Shown here one piece after another: positions 34,043 through 43,574 of a stretch of DNA of 64,000 bases. The first letter of the stretch is position 1. Every line of letters starts with the position of its first letter. The translations under genes were made by a program, and so were the position numbers. Under the pieces are notes generated by a model. The model was not told the origin of the DNA, did no database searches, and was given only the letters and a program-made list of their open reading frames with translations. The DNA is from Paenibacillus sp. A3 (GTDB lineage: Bacteria > Bacillota > Bacilli > Paenibacillales > NBRC-103111): positions 1 to 64,000 of the forward strand of contig NZ_JTHN01000062.1 of the NCBI RefSeq assembly GCF_001399685.1, written 5' to 3'.

Positions 34043-34855
34043 TTAACCGCCGGATGGCTCCGTGATTCTCTCCGGGTGCGAATACACATTGAACGAGTTG
34101 CCGCGAATAAAGCCGACAACGGTAATGCCCAACTCGTCGGCAAGCTCGAGCGCGAGATCGGTCGGCGCAGACTTGGAAAGCAGCGTGCCGACGCCCATTT
34201 TGGACGTTTTGAGCAGTACCTCCGAGCTGATGCGCCCGCTGAATGCGACGATTTTGTCTTTCATCGATAAGCGCTCCCGCAAACAGTGGCCGAACACCTT
34301 GTCGAGCGCGTTGTGGCGGCCGATGTCCGTGCGGCAGACGAGCAGGCGATCCGGGGAGCAGAGGGCGGCGTTATGCACCCCGCCCGTTTCGCGAAAGAGG
34401 TCCGAGCCGTCCTGCAGCTGCCGGATCAAGCCGATACATTGAGCCGGAGTAATCGTCCGCCGCGACATAATGGTCTTGGCTGTGCGGACATCGCTGCGAA
34501 AATAAAACTGGCGGCCTTTGCCGCAGCACGAACCGATGAACCGCTTAGAATGGTCCAGGCTGCGGCCTCGCTCCGGATGGAGCAGGCGGACTCGGGCCAA
34601 GCCCCGTCGAGGATCGACGGCAAGCCCGATGACCTCGTCCGCCGTTCGGATGACGCCTTCGGAGGCGAGAAAGCCGAATGTCAAATCTTCCAGATCGGTC
34701 GGAGTGCAGACGATGGTTGCAAACTCCTTCCCGTCGAGCTCCAAAGTGAAAGGCTTCTCCGAAGCGATTCGATCGTTCTGGGCTTGAAGCTTTTCCCCGT
34801 TATAATGCCAGACGGTCCGGCTCTCCAGCGGACGCTCCTCATCCATCGACCTCAC
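34043..34855 (-). CDS. fdhD: FdhD formate dehydrogenase accessory sulfurtransferase
   Basis: FdhD delivers sulfur to the molybdenum cofactor of formate dehydrogenases. The 270 residues show the family motifs: TPTDLEDLTFGFLASEGVI, the essential cysteine loop SCCGKG, GGVHNAAL and DIGRHNALDKV, and SGRISSEVLLKTSKMG. The start overlaps the end of the oxidoreductase gene by 4 bases (ATGA), so both are one operon and the oxidoreductase is its natural client. Confidence 0.95.
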   Translation of the reverse strand: MRSMDEERPLESRTVWHYNGEKLQAQNDRIASEKPFTLELDGKEFATIVCTPTDLEDLTFGFLASEGVIRTADEVIGLAVDPRRGLARVRLLHPERGRSLDHSKRFIGSCCGKGRQFYFRSDVRTAKTIMSRRTITPAQCIGLIRQLQDGSDLFRETGGVHNAALCSPDRLLVCRTDIGRHNALDKVFGHCLRERLSMKDKIVAFSGRISSEVLLKTSKMGVGTLLSKSAPTDLALELADELGITVVGFIRGNSFNVYSHPERITEPSGG

Positions 34856-37203
34856 CCGCTTTCCGTCTCCAGCTCTTCAATGCGCCGTTCCACGTACTTC
34901 GTATCCTTGAAGGCGTGATAAGTCTCCGCTTTCTCCACAATGACCGTCGTATTGTATTCCGGAATGCCTGCGAACGGTTCATATACCCCTTTCGGGATCA
35001 GCACGTTCCCTTCCGGCCAATGGACTTCAATATTCCCTTCCTTGATACGTTCCCATTTGACCCGGCCGTGAAACGCTCCGTACCGATTGTAGACGACAAT
35101 GGCGTCGCCTTCCCGAAGCTGAATCGTCCGCCCGTCTAGCTCGTTCATCAGCACGTCGTACCGGTCTGCGCCGTTGAACGGATCGGTCTCGCTGTAGACC
35201 ATCGAATTGAACTGCTTGCCCCGGCGAGTCGTCACGTAAAAATGCCCCTCGGGCTTGCGCAGCTCAGGCAGCTCGATCGGCAGCAGCGTCCCCCGGCCAT
35301 CCGGTGTCGGGCAGATGCCGCCCTCGCAGAGCCAGGCGCCGCCCCACTGAAACACGTCGCCGCGATGGCGCAAATGCTGAATGCCGTCGTAATTGGGGGC
35401 GGCTTGAGCGATTTCCTCCCGAATCGCGAAGGCGTCTTCGCAGCCGATCAAATGCTTTGCTTCCGGCTTAACGCGGGCAGCGAGATCAACATAGATTGCC
35501 CATTCCGCCCGAGCCTCCGGCATCCGGGGCCCTTCGATTTCCGGCGAGTAATATACCATTCGCTCCGTTGAAGTGGATGTCCCTCCGCCAGGCTGCTCAT
35601 AGCGGGTCATGGCGGGGAGGACGATGACCGTTTCTTTCGCTTCGACCAGCGTCGAGGTGTTCAGAATAATATCCTGATGCACGCGGAGCTCGACATTGGC
35701 GAGGCAGCGCTCCACAAATTCCGGGTCCGGCATTGTTTCGAGAAAGTTGCCGCCGGACGTATAGAAGACCTTCAGTCTCCGCTCGTGATCTTCCGGCAGC
35801 AGCGCATTTTCCAGCGATACGCCGACGATGTCGCCCTGCCATTTCGGCAGCGGGAAGCTCCACAGCCGCTCGATCCGCTCGATGTCGCCGCCTTTGAACT
35901 CGCCGCCCGGCAGGCTGAACGGGTCGGCTCCCATCTCGCCCGAGCCCTGCACACCGCTGTGGCCGCGGATTGGCATCAGGCCGCAATGCTCGCGGCCCAG
36001 AAACCCGCGCAGCAAGGCCAGATTGGCTACCTGCGAAATATTGTCCGTGCCGAAGCGATGCTGCGTGAGCCCCATGCTCCACACGAACACCGCCGACTTT
36101 GCGGCAGCGAGCAGGCGGGCGAATTCTCCCATGCGCTCACGGGACAGGCCCGACGACGATTCGAGCAGCGTCCAGTCCTGGCGCATCACGTGGGCCCGCA
36201 GCTCTTCATAGCCGTTCGTATGCGCCCGGACGAACTCGTGATCGACGGCGGAGCCCGGATCGGCATCTTCCATCTCGAACCAATGCTTCATGACGCCGTT
36301 CATAAAAGCGATATCCCCGCCGATATGAACTTGGAAGAAGTCGTCGGTCAGCTTTGTGCCGAACAAAGCCGATTCCGCTATCGACGGAATCCAGTATTGG
36401 TCCATTGACGGCTCATAGTACGGGTTGATGACGACGATTTTCGTCCCTTTCCGCTTGGCCGCATACATGTACTTCGTCGACACCGGCTGGTTGTTGGCTG
36501 CCACACTGCCCCAGAACACAAGCACGTCCGTGCCGATCCAGTCTTTGTAGCTGCAGCTCGAAGCGCCAATCCCGACGGACCGTTTCAAGGCCGTTTTGGA
36601 CGGAGAATGGCAGATGCGCGATGCGTTGTCGATATGATTCGTTCCAAGAAACCGCGCTACTTTGGCCGCGGTGTAATACGATTCGTTCGTGATGCCGCGC
36701 GCCGTCAAGTAGAAGGCGAGCTGTTTGGGATCGATGCTGCGGATTTTGGCGGCAATTTCGTTCAGGGCTTCATCCCACGTGATCCGGCTGAACCGGCGCT
36801 CGCCTTTGCGGCGGATAAGCGGATACGGCAGCCGGCCGAGCTTGCGCAGCGCGGTGCTGTCCATCCGGCGGAGCTCGTCGATATCCGCATGCAGCACTTC
36901 TTCCCGGATCGCCGGCATCGTGTTCAACCGCAGCACGTTGAGCCGGGTGGTGCACAGGTGCGGGCCGTTCAGCGTCTGATCGTACAGCCCGGAGACGCCG
37001 AGCGCACAGCCGTCGCAGACGCCCTGAGTCAAGATGCGGGCGGCGTAGGGGAGTTGATCGCGGTTGTCCCAGAATGCTTTGAACGTATCGCGGATATGCC
37101 GCGGCTTGATCCGGTTCAGGCCGAACGGTACCTTGCTGACCCACAGCGACGGATCGGGGCGGGAAGGGAGCGAGATGCGCCCGGTATGTTTCGTAGTACC
37201 CAT
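34852..37203 (-). CDS. FdhF/YdeP-type molybdopterin oxidoreductase
   Basis: Catalytic subunit related to formate dehydrogenase alpha, of the single-subunit YdeP group. The 783 residues have an iron-sulfur cysteine cluster near the start (GVCDGCALG, then HLCTTRLN), molybdopterin domain LITWDEALNEIAAKI-like residues in ITWDEALNEIAAKI, RICHSPSK with a cysteine (not selenocysteine) as probable molybdenum ligand, and MRGHSGVQG-like PIRGHSGVQGSGEMGADP. A C-terminal molydopterin-binding domain is present (DGRTIQLREGDAIVV). Formate as substrate is likely from fdhD but not proven for this group. Confidence 0.9.
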   Translation of the reverse strand: MGTTKHTGRISLPSRPDPSLWVSKVPFGLNRIKPRHIRDTFKAFWDNRDQLPYAARILTQGVCDGCALGVSGLYDQTLNGPHLCTTRLNVLRLNTMPAIREEVLHADIDELRRMDSTALRKLGRLPYPLIRRKGERRFSRITWDEALNEIAAKIRSIDPKQLAFYLTARGITNESYYTAAKVARFLGTNHIDNASRICHSPSKTALKRSVGIGASSCSYKDWIGTDVLVFWGSVAANNQPVSTKYMYAAKRKGTKIVVINPYYEPSMDQYWIPSIAESALFGTKLTDDFFQVHIGGDIAFMNGVMKHWFEMEDADPGSAVDHEFVRAHTNGYEELRAHVMRQDWTLLESSSGLSRERMGEFARLLAAAKSAVFVWSMGLTQHRFGTDNISQVANLALLRGFLGREHCGLMPIRGHSGVQGSGEMGADPFSLPGGEFKGGDIERIERLWSFPLPKWQGDIVGVSLENALLPEDHERRLKVFYTSGGNFLETMPDPEFVERCLANVELRVHQDIILNTSTLVEAKETVIVLPAMTRYEQPGGGTSTSTERMVYYSPEIEGPRMPEARAEWAIYVDLAARVKPEAKHLIGCEDAFAIREEIAQAAPNYDGIQHLRHRGDVFQWGGAWLCEGGICPTPDGRGTLLPIELPELRKPEGHFYVTTRRGKQFNSMVYSETDPFNGADRYDVLMNELDGRTIQLREGDAIVVYNRYGAFHGRVKWERIKEGNIEVHWPEGNVLIPKGVYEPFAGIPEYNTTVIVEKAETYHAFKDTKYVERRIEELETESG

Positions 37204-37397
37204 AGAGAGAAGACCACCTTTTCGTGAAAATGGGATAAAAAAGCCGCAAAGATACAGCTCCCGATTTCCGAACGGTTGCGGAAGACGAGAGCGGATCTGT
37301 TGCGGCGGTTAGTCTTGAGCAGGTTCGCTGCTAAGTGCCAACGGCACATATACAATTATAAGTGCAGAGGAAATCATGCGCTTGCTGCGCAAAATGG

Positions 37398-37766
37398 CTA
37401 AGTGTTGAATTTCTTCTCAATATCTTCGTCAAATACGAATATACTCATGCCGATATCTTTATCGAGGTCGATATCCACGAACAGATCGACGAAGTTCGCG
37501 CCGAGCAGCTCTTCCATTTCTATCGGCCGTCGCAAGCGGTACATTTCCTTAACCATCTCGGTGCGTGCCGAACGCAGTGCCTGCTTGCCGTCGGCGGCGG
37601 AAGCGATGAATTTCTCGACCGGGGACAGGTTGCCCTCCATCTCGCAGATGGCCCAATGCTTGCAGAACGTCGTGCGGATCTCCCGCGGGCCTTTGCCCAT
37701 ATGGCGTTTGCGAAACGCTTTCACCAGATTGCCGAATTCGGCCTCTACTTTATTCATTCGGAACAA
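37398..37766 (-). CDS. DUF2294 family protein
   Basis: Small soluble protein of 122 residues with the DUF2294 pattern: FGNLVKAFRKRHMGKGPREI, a cysteine pair in TFCKHWAICEMEGNLSPVEKF and LGANFVDLFVDIDLDKDIGMSIFVF. Related proteins stand near formate dehydrogenase genes in Bacilli, and this one lies 194 bases upstream of the oxidoreductase on the same strand. Function unknown; a role in formate or molybdenum enzyme metabolism is suggested by context. ATG at 37757 (MNKVEAEF) is an alternative start. Confidence 0.82.
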   Translation of the reverse strand: MFRMNKVEAEFGNLVKAFRKRHMGKGPREIRTTFCKHWAICEMEGNLSPVEKFIASAADGKQALRSARTEMVKEMYRLRRPIEMEELLGANFVDLFVDIDLDKDIGMSIFVFDEDIEKKFNT

Positions 37767-38059
37767 CTCCGTTTACGGCGACGTTTTTGCTTTATATCGC
37801 AAGAAAAGCTTCCACTAAAACACGAATGGTTCTTCCTCGAAAAGACTTCGATAAGTAGCTTTTCTTATAAAGTTTATCATGGGGGAAGCTTCAGTTCAAG
37901 GGTCCGGTCCGGGGTAAGATATACGCTTGCCTGCGTGTACAGGGTAAGATACGATGGGAGAGAAAGCTAGGCTCCCGCTGCAATGAAAAACGCTTGGCGG
38001 CAGCGAGCTTTCACCCGGGCGGACAGTGGGGCCGGGCGACGGATAAGGGAAAAATTTCG
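37767..38059. other. Intergenic region between DUF2294 gene and argC
   Basis: No gene seen. It should hold the minus-strand promoter of the DUF2294 gene in its left part, where a TTTATAAG stretch occurs near 37866-37875. It also has two copies of GGGTAAGATA about 36 bases apart (from 37914 and 37949), whose meaning is unknown. An ORF open into argC from 37994 is judged to be chance. Confidence 0.5.
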
Positions 38060-38094
38060 TTGAATTATTATGCTTCAGAATGTATAATAATACA
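38060..38094 (+). promoter_or_regulatory. arg operon promoter with two ARG boxes
   Basis: Promoter TTGAAT (38060-38065), 17 bases, TATAAT (38083-38088). Two ARG-box-like sites overlap it: TGAATTATTATGCT at 38061-38074 (close to the consensus on the minus strand) and the inverted repeat TGTATAATAATACA at 38081-38094. They start 20 bases apart, two helical turns, as expected for a hexameric ArgR/AhrC repressor. Arginine-dependent repression of argC onwards is therefore expected. Confidence 0.78.
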
Positions 38095-38119
38095 TAGTTT
38101 GCAAGTGGAGGGACGGAAC

Positions 38120-39169
38120 ATGACTACAAAATTAAGAGCGGCGATCGTCGGATCAACCGGCTACGGCGGAGTGGAGCTAATCCGGCTTTTGCTGGCGCAT
38201 CCGAATGTGGAGATTACCTCGGTAATTTCTTCCTCGAGCGCCGGAGCGCCGATTGCGGACGGCTATCCGCATTTGAATCAAATTTTGACAGACCGGCTGG
38301 ACGCGGTCGATGTCGAGCTGATCCGAAGCAAAGCGGATGTCGTCTTCCTGGCAACGCCGCATGGGGTCAGCACCGAGCTGTCGCCGAAGCTGCTGGATGC
38401 CGGGCTGAAGGTCATCGATATTTCCGGCGATTTCCGCCTGCAATCGGGCGACGTATACGAGACGTGGTATAAACATAAGCCGGCCGATCCGGAATACTTG
38501 AAGAGAGCCGTTTACGGGCTGTGCGAGGTGTTCGGAGAAGAAGTGCGAGGGAAGGATTTCATTTCCAACCCCGGCTGCTATCCGACGGCAACGCTGCTTG
38601 GTCTGGCGCCGCTTGCCGCAAGCGGCTGGATCGATCCGAAGTCGATCATCGCGGACGCCAAGTCGGGCGTATCGGGCGCGGGACGCGGTCTCAGCCTGCT
38701 CGTGCACTACTCGGAGATCAACGAAAACTTCCTGGCTTATAAAGTGAACAAGCACCAGCATACGCCGGAGATCGAGCAGGCGCTGAGCCGGCTTGCCGGG
38801 GAAGAAGTCGTGATGACGTTCACGACGCATTTGGTGCCGATGACGCGCGGCATCCTATCTACGATTTACGTGAATCTCAAAAGCCCGCGAAGCGAGGACG
38901 ATATTCGCGAGCTGTACCGTCAATATTATGAGGGACGCAGGTTCGTGCGCATCCGGGACAAGGGGAAATACCCGGCGACGAAGGAGGTCTGGGGCTCGAA
39001 CTACTGCGATATCGGGCTGTCGCTCGATTCGCGCACGGGGCGCCTGACGATCGTGTCGGTTATTGATAATGTAGTTAAAGGGGCGGCCGGGCAAGCCGTT
39101 CAAAACTTGAATTTGATGATGGGCTGGGATGAAGCGACGGGTCTCGCTTTCACTCCGGTATATCCATAA
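38120..39169 (+). CDS. argC: N-acetyl-gamma-glutamyl-phosphate reductase ArgC
   Basis: Third step of arginine synthesis, NADPH reduction of N-acetylglutamyl phosphate. The 349 residues have a Rossmann start AAIVGSTGYGGVELIRLL, the catalytic cysteine in SNPGCYPTA, and KSGVSGAGRG. The ORF is open upstream to 37994, but the ATG at 38120 follows GTGGAGGGACGG and gives the usual N-terminus (MTTKLRAAIVG). It is the first gene of argC-J-B-D-F-G-H. Confidence 0.97.
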   Translation: MTTKLRAAIVGSTGYGGVELIRLLLAHPNVEITSVISSSSAGAPIADGYPHLNQILTDRLDAVDVELIRSKADVVFLATPHGVSTELSPKLLDAGLKVIDISGDFRLQSGDVYETWYKHKPADPEYLKRAVYGLCEVFGEEVRGKDFISNPGCYPTATLLGLAPLAASGWIDPKSIIADAKSGVSGAGRGLSLLVHYSEINENFLAYKVNKHQHTPEIEQALSRLAGEEVVMTFTTHLVPMTRGILSTIYVNLKSPRSEDDIRELYRQYYEGRRFVRIRDKGKYPATKEVWGSNYCDIGLSLDSRTGRLTIVSVIDNVVKGAAGQAVQNLNLMMGWDEATGLAFTPVYP

Positions 39170-39194
39170 CGTAAGGGAACAGGTGAAGAAAGCG

Positions 39195-40427
39195 ATGGCG
39201 ACAAAAGGTAACGATGCGTTTACGGTAGTGCCCGATGGCTCCGTAACGACCCCCAAAGGATTTCGGGCAGGAGGACTGCACTGCGGATTGAAAAAAACGG
39301 AGCGCCACGATCTCGGCGTCATTGTGTGCGAGGTGCCCGCAGAAGCGGCAGGCGTCTATACGCTGAACCAGTTTCAGGCGGCTCCCCTGAAGGTGACGCA
39401 AGAGAGCATTGCGCAGGGCGGCAAGCTGCAGGCGATGCTGGTGAACAGCGGCAACGCCAATGCCTGCACGGGCCAGCAGGGCGAAGACGATGCGCGCGCG
39501 ATGCGTGCGGCGGGCGCGAAAGCGTTCGGCGTAGCCGAGCACCTGGTCGGCGTGACGTCCACGGGCGTGATCGGCGAACTGCTGCCAATGCCGAAGGTGC
39601 TCGGAGGCATTGAGAAGCTTCCGGCGGCGGTCAGCGCGGATGGCGGGGACGACTTCTGCCAGGCGATTTTAACGACCGATCTGGTCAAAAAGGAAATTTG
39701 CGTTCGCGTCACGGTCGGCGGGCGTACCGTGCATATTGCCGGGGCGGCGAAGGGATCGGGCATGATCCATCCGAACATGGCGACGATGCTCGGGTTTATG
39801 ACGACCGACGCGAATATCGAAAGCGCCGAGCTGCAAAAGCTGCTGAACGATGTCACCGATTCGACGTTCAACATGATTACCGTCGACGGCGACACGAGCA
39901 CGAACGACATGGTCGTCGTCATGGCCAGCGGACTGGCGGAGAATGAGCGCTTGACCCCGGAGCATGCGGATTGGGCGGCTTTCAAGGCCGCATTCAATCA
40001 TGTGGGCGAGTACTTGGCCAAGGCGATCGCGCGGGACGGCGAAGGGGCGACGAAGCTGATCGAGGTTACGGTGGCGAACGCGGATTCGTGTGAAGCGGCA
40101 CGGGCGATTGCGAAGACGGTCATCGGCTCGAGCCTGGTGAAATCCGCTTGCTTCGGCGCTGACGCCAACTGGGGACGCATCATTGCGGCGGTCGGCCGCG
40201 CCGGGTATCCGGTGAAGACGGAAAGCGTCGACATCCGCCTCGGCGATATCGTCGTGCTGGAGCAATCGCGTCCGGTGAAGTTCGACGAGGAGCGGGCTGC
40301 GGAATACCTGAAAGGCGATTTCGTGCTCATCCATGTCGACCTGCATATGGGCGAAGCGACGGCGACTGCGTGGGGCTGCGATTTGACCTATGATTACGTG
40401 CGAATTAACGCGGCGTACCGGACATAG
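39195..40427 (+). CDS. argJ: Bifunctional ornithine acetyltransferase ArgJ
   Basis: Transfers acetyl from N-acetylornithine to glutamate and so recycles the acetyl group; many ArgJ enzymes also make N-acetylglutamate from acetyl-CoA. The 410 residues contain the self-cleavage site in KGSGMIHPNMATMLGF: the protein is cut before Thr197, which becomes the N-terminal nucleophile of the beta chain. Start chosen at 39195 after AGGTG, 9 bases away; the ORF upstream overlaps argC. Since no argA or argE appears, the cyclic pathway is used. Confidence 0.97.
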   Translation: MATKGNDAFTVVPDGSVTTPKGFRAGGLHCGLKKTERHDLGVIVCEVPAEAAGVYTLNQFQAAPLKVTQESIAQGGKLQAMLVNSGNANACTGQQGEDDARAMRAAGAKAFGVAEHLVGVTSTGVIGELLPMPKVLGGIEKLPAAVSADGGDDFCQAILTTDLVKKEICVRVTVGGRTVHIAGAAKGSGMIHPNMATMLGFMTTDANIESAELQKLLNDVTDSTFNMITVDGDTSTNDMVVVMASGLAENERLTPEHADWAAFKAAFNHVGEYLAKAIARDGEGATKLIEVTVANADSCEAARAIAKTVIGSSLVKSACFGADANWGRIIAAVGRAGYPVKTESVDIRLGDIVVLEQSRPVKFDEERAAEYLKGDFVLIHVDLHMGEATATAWGCDLTYDYVRINAAYRT

Positions 40428-40512
40428 TTTGAAGCGCGGTAAATAGTCGAAAACAAACCACCCGCAACCCCCGTGTTGCAGACCGGTGAAACGATAAAGG
40501 GGAACGGTTCGG

Positions 40513-41304
40513 ATGAGCAATTGTTTTGTGATGAAATGCGGCGGCAGTACGCTTGCGGCGCTGCCGAAGCTTTTTTTCGACGATTTGAAGCGGCTGCAGG
40601 CGGAAGGCATCATTCCCGTCATCGTACACGGCGGCGGTCCGGCGATCTCGGACACGCTCGGCAAGCTGGGCATTGAGTCCGAATTCGTGAACGGCCTTCG
40701 CAAAACGAACGAAGCCGTCCTCGATGTGGTCGAAATGGTGCTGGCTGGACAAATTAACAAAGAAATCGTCCGCAAAATCCAGCTTTCCGGGGCGAAAGCG
40801 CTTGGCTTATCCGGCGTCGACGGTCATCTGATTGAGGCGTCGCCGGTGGCGAACGCGCACGAGATCGGACTTGTCGGCGATGTAACGCAGGTGAATGCGG
40901 AGCTCGTGCAGGGCATCGTGGCGATGGGCTACATCCCTGTTATCGCGCCGGTCGGCATCGGGGCCGACGGCGGCCAACGCTACAACATCAACGCGGATAC
41001 GGCGGCCGGCGCGGTCGCTTCGCATCTGGGCGTGGAGCGGATGATCGTCGTGACGGACGTGCCCGGCATTATGAAGACCGTGGACGGCGAGAAGCGTGTT
41101 TTGCCTTCGGTCACCGTCCGTGAGATCGACGAAATGATCGCCAGCGGCGAAATTTACGGCGGCATGATCCCGAAAGTACGCGCGGCGGTACAGTGTATTC
41201 AAGGCAAGGTGCGCGAAGTTGTCATCGTCAACGGCGCAGAGCCGGAAGTGCTCAGCCGGGCGCTGAAGGACGGCGGAATCGGCACCCGCATTGTGAAGGA
41301 ATAA
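40513..41304 (+). CDS. argB: Acetylglutamate kinase ArgB
   Basis: Phosphorylates N-acetylglutamate. Amino acid kinase fold, 263 residues, with a start FVMKCGGSTL, the HGGGPAIS glycine loop, and NINADTAAGAVASHL in the ATP region. The N-terminus is short and lacks the extra helix typical of arginine-inhibited hexameric enzymes, which suggests control mainly through ArgR; that point is inference. It lies 85 bases after argJ. Confidence 0.96.
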   Translation: MSNCFVMKCGGSTLAALPKLFFDDLKRLQAEGIIPVIVHGGGPAISDTLGKLGIESEFVNGLRKTNEAVLDVVEMVLAGQINKEIVRKIQLSGAKALGLSGVDGHLIEASPVANAHEIGLVGDVTQVNAELVQGIVAMGYIPVIAPVGIGADGGQRYNINADTAAGAVASHLGVERMIVVTDVPGIMKTVDGEKRVLPSVTVREIDEMIASGEIYGGMIPKVRAAVQCIQGKVREVVIVNGAEPEVLSRALKDGGIGTRIVKE

Positions 41305-41350
41305 TTGGGAACATTATCCAAAAACGATCCGAGACAAAGGAGTGAACGAC

Positions 41351-42541
41351 ATGGGAGAGGCTCAAAGCGCATTGTTTCCGAACTACGCACGGTATCCTTT
41401 TACGTTTGTGAAGGGGGACGGCAGCCGTCTGTGGGATGAGCAGGGCAAGGAGTACCTGGACTTGATGTGCGGGCTGGCGGTGACGAACCTCGGGCATGCG
41501 CCGAAACAGGTGACCGAACGGCTCAAGGAGCAGGTCGATACGCTCTGGCATACGAGCAATTTGTTCCACATTCCGAACCAGGAGAAGCTCGCTCAGCTTC
41601 TCGTGGACAACAGCTGCGCCGATGCGGTGTTTTTCTGCAACAGCGGCGCGGAGGCGAACGAAGCGGCGATCAAGCTGGCGCGGCGCTATTTCAACAAGGT
41701 GCTCGGCCAGCCGCAGCGCTATGAGATCATTACCTTCGACATGTCGTTCCACGGCCGGACGCTGGCTACGCTGACGGCAACGGGACAGGATAAAGTGAAA
41801 GAGGGCTTCGCGCCCCTGCCGGAAGGCTTCGTGTACGCGCCGTACAACGATGCGGACGCTTTGGAGAAGCTGATCGGCGACCGGACGTGCGCGATTATGC
41901 TCGAGCTGGTGCAGGGCGAAGGCGGCGTCAATCCGGCGGACCCTGCATTCGTGAAGCGGGTGGCGGAGCTGTGCAAGCAGTACGGGCTGCTGCTCATCCT
42001 GGATGAGATCCAAACCGGTATGGGACGCACGGGCAAGCTGTTTGCCTATGAGCATTACGGCATCGAGCCGGATTTGTTCACACTGGCTAAAGGGCTGGGC
42101 AGCGGCATGCCGATCGGCGCGCTGCTCGGCAAGGCGAAGCTGCGCGAAGCGTTCACGGCCGGCAGCCACGGTTCCACCTTCGGCGGGAACTATTTGTCTA
42201 CCGCGGCGGGTATTGCGACCGTGGAGACGATGCTGGCGGAGAAGCTGCCGGAGCGGGCGGCGGAGCTGGGCAATTACATTATGAACGAGCTGAAAACGAA
42301 GCTGGCGGACAATCCGCTGGTAGGGCAGATCCGTGGGCTCGGGCTGCTGATCGGCATCGGTTTGACCGTGCCGGCGGCGGAGCTGATCGCGGAAATTCAC
42401 GGGCAGGGCGTGCTCGTCGTATCGGCAGGACCGAACGTGATCCGTTTGGCGCCGAGCTTGTTGATCTCGAAGGAAGATTTGGATCGCGGGCTGGAGACGA
42501 TCTGCAGCATATTGGCGAAGAAAGCCGCAGCGGCTGTATAG
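41351..42541 (+). CDS. argD: Acetylornithine aminotransferase ArgD
   Basis: PLP-dependent class III aminotransferase, 396 residues, converting N-acetylglutamate semialdehyde to N-acetylornithine. Visible motifs: FCNSGAEANEAAIKLAR, SFHGRTLATLTATGQ, LILDEIQTGMGRTGKLFAYEH and the PLP lysine in FTLAKGLGSGMPIGA. AAAGGAG at 41336-41342 points to the ATG at 41351, not the in-frame GTG at 41342 that is inside this site. Confidence 0.96.
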   Translation: MGEAQSALFPNYARYPFTFVKGDGSRLWDEQGKEYLDLMCGLAVTNLGHAPKQVTERLKEQVDTLWHTSNLFHIPNQEKLAQLLVDNSCADAVFFCNSGAEANEAAIKLARRYFNKVLGQPQRYEIITFDMSFHGRTLATLTATGQDKVKEGFAPLPEGFVYAPYNDADALEKLIGDRTCAIMLELVQGEGGVNPADPAFVKRVAELCKQYGLLLILDEIQTGMGRTGKLFAYEHYGIEPDLFTLAKGLGSGMPIGALLGKAKLREAFTAGSHGSTFGGNYLSTAAGIATVETMLAEKLPERAAELGNYIMNELKTKLADNPLVGQIRGLGLLIGIGLTVPAAELIAEIHGQGVLVVSAGPNVIRLAPSLLISKEDLDRGLETICSILAKKAAAAV

Positions 42542-42578
42542 GCTGACAAAGACACGCATACCGAAAGGAGAGACATCC

Positions 42579-43535
42579 ATGGCGGGAACGGTACAACAAG
42601 ATTTGGCGGTTCAGCTCAGAGGGCGCGATTTTATCGGCTTGGTCGACTACGCGCCGGAAGAGATTCAATATTTGATCGAGCTCGCGGTCGAACTCAAGAG
42701 AAAGCACAAAGCGGGGGAAGCGTACCAGCCGCTCAAAGGCAAAACGCTTGGCATGATTTTCGAAAAATCGTCCACGCGGACGCGGGTATCGTTTGAGGTA
42801 GGGATGTATCAGCTTGGGGGGCATGCCTTATTCCTAAGCAAGAACGATCTGCAAATCGGGCGCGGCGAATCGATTCACGATACGGCGCAGACGCTGTCGC
42901 GTTATTTGGACGGCATCATGATCCGTACCTTCGCGCACCGCACGGTCATCGAGCTGGCACGGGCGGCAACGGTACCGGTGATCAATGGATTGACGGACTT
43001 GTCCCATCCGTGCCAGGCGCTGGCGGATTACCAGACGATTTATGAGAAAAAAGGCCGTCTGCAAGGGCTCAAAGTGGCCTATATCGGCGATGGGAATAAT
43101 ATGGTACACTCCTTATTGATGGGCGCGGCCAAGCTTGGCGTCAATTTCGCAGTAGCGACGCCGGAAGGCTACGAGCCGGACGAAGAAGTGCTCCGTCAAT
43201 GCAATGAAAGTGCCGCCAAAACGGGAGCAAGCATTTACGTGGGAGCCGACCCGAAAGAAGCGGTGGCGGACGCGGACGTCATATATACGGACGTGTGGGC
43301 CAGCATGGGCTTCGAGGCGGAGCAGAAAGAACGGGAGATCGCGTTCAAAAACTATCAAGTCAACGACGAGCTCGTGAAATATGCGAAAAAAGATTTCTTG
43401 TTCATGCACTGTTTGCCGGCACACCGCGGGGAAGAAGTGTCCGAAGGGGTCATCGACGGACCGAATTCCGTCATCTTCGATCAGGCGGAAAACCGGTTGC
43501 ATGCGCAAAAGGCAGTCATGGCAGCGATCTTGTAA
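42579..43535 (+). CDS. argF: Ornithine carbamoyltransferase ArgF
   Basis: Makes citrulline from ornithine and carbamoyl phosphate. The 318 residues have the carbamoyl phosphate loop FEKSSTRTRVSFE, the conserved HPCQALADY, the ornithine loop (VYTDVWASMG) and the catalytic HCLPAHRGEEV. GGAGAG before the ATG. Biosynthetic by context; an arginine deiminase cluster is not present. Confidence 0.96.
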   Translation: MAGTVQQDLAVQLRGRDFIGLVDYAPEEIQYLIELAVELKRKHKAGEAYQPLKGKTLGMIFEKSSTRTRVSFEVGMYQLGGHALFLSKNDLQIGRGESIHDTAQTLSRYLDGIMIRTFAHRTVIELARAATVPVINGLTDLSHPCQALADYQTIYEKKGRLQGLKVAYIGDGNNMVHSLLMGAAKLGVNFAVATPEGYEPDEEVLRQCNESAAKTGASIYVGADPKEAVADADVIYTDVWASMGFEAEQKEREIAFKNYQVNDELVKYAKKDFLFMHCLPAHRGEEVSEGVIDGPNSVIFDQAENRLHAQKAVMAAIL

Positions 43536-43574
43536 TATTCGGAAAGCTTACAATTAAAGGAGAGCGGGAACCAC

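Noticed and set aside
37914-37970. GGGTAAGATA twice as a regulatory repeat
   Set aside because: Short, only two copies and no known regulator; kept only as a note in the intergenic entry.
41252-42580. 442-residue minus-strand frame opposite argD
   Set aside because: Arg/Gln/His-rich composition and full overlap with argD show it is a shadow.
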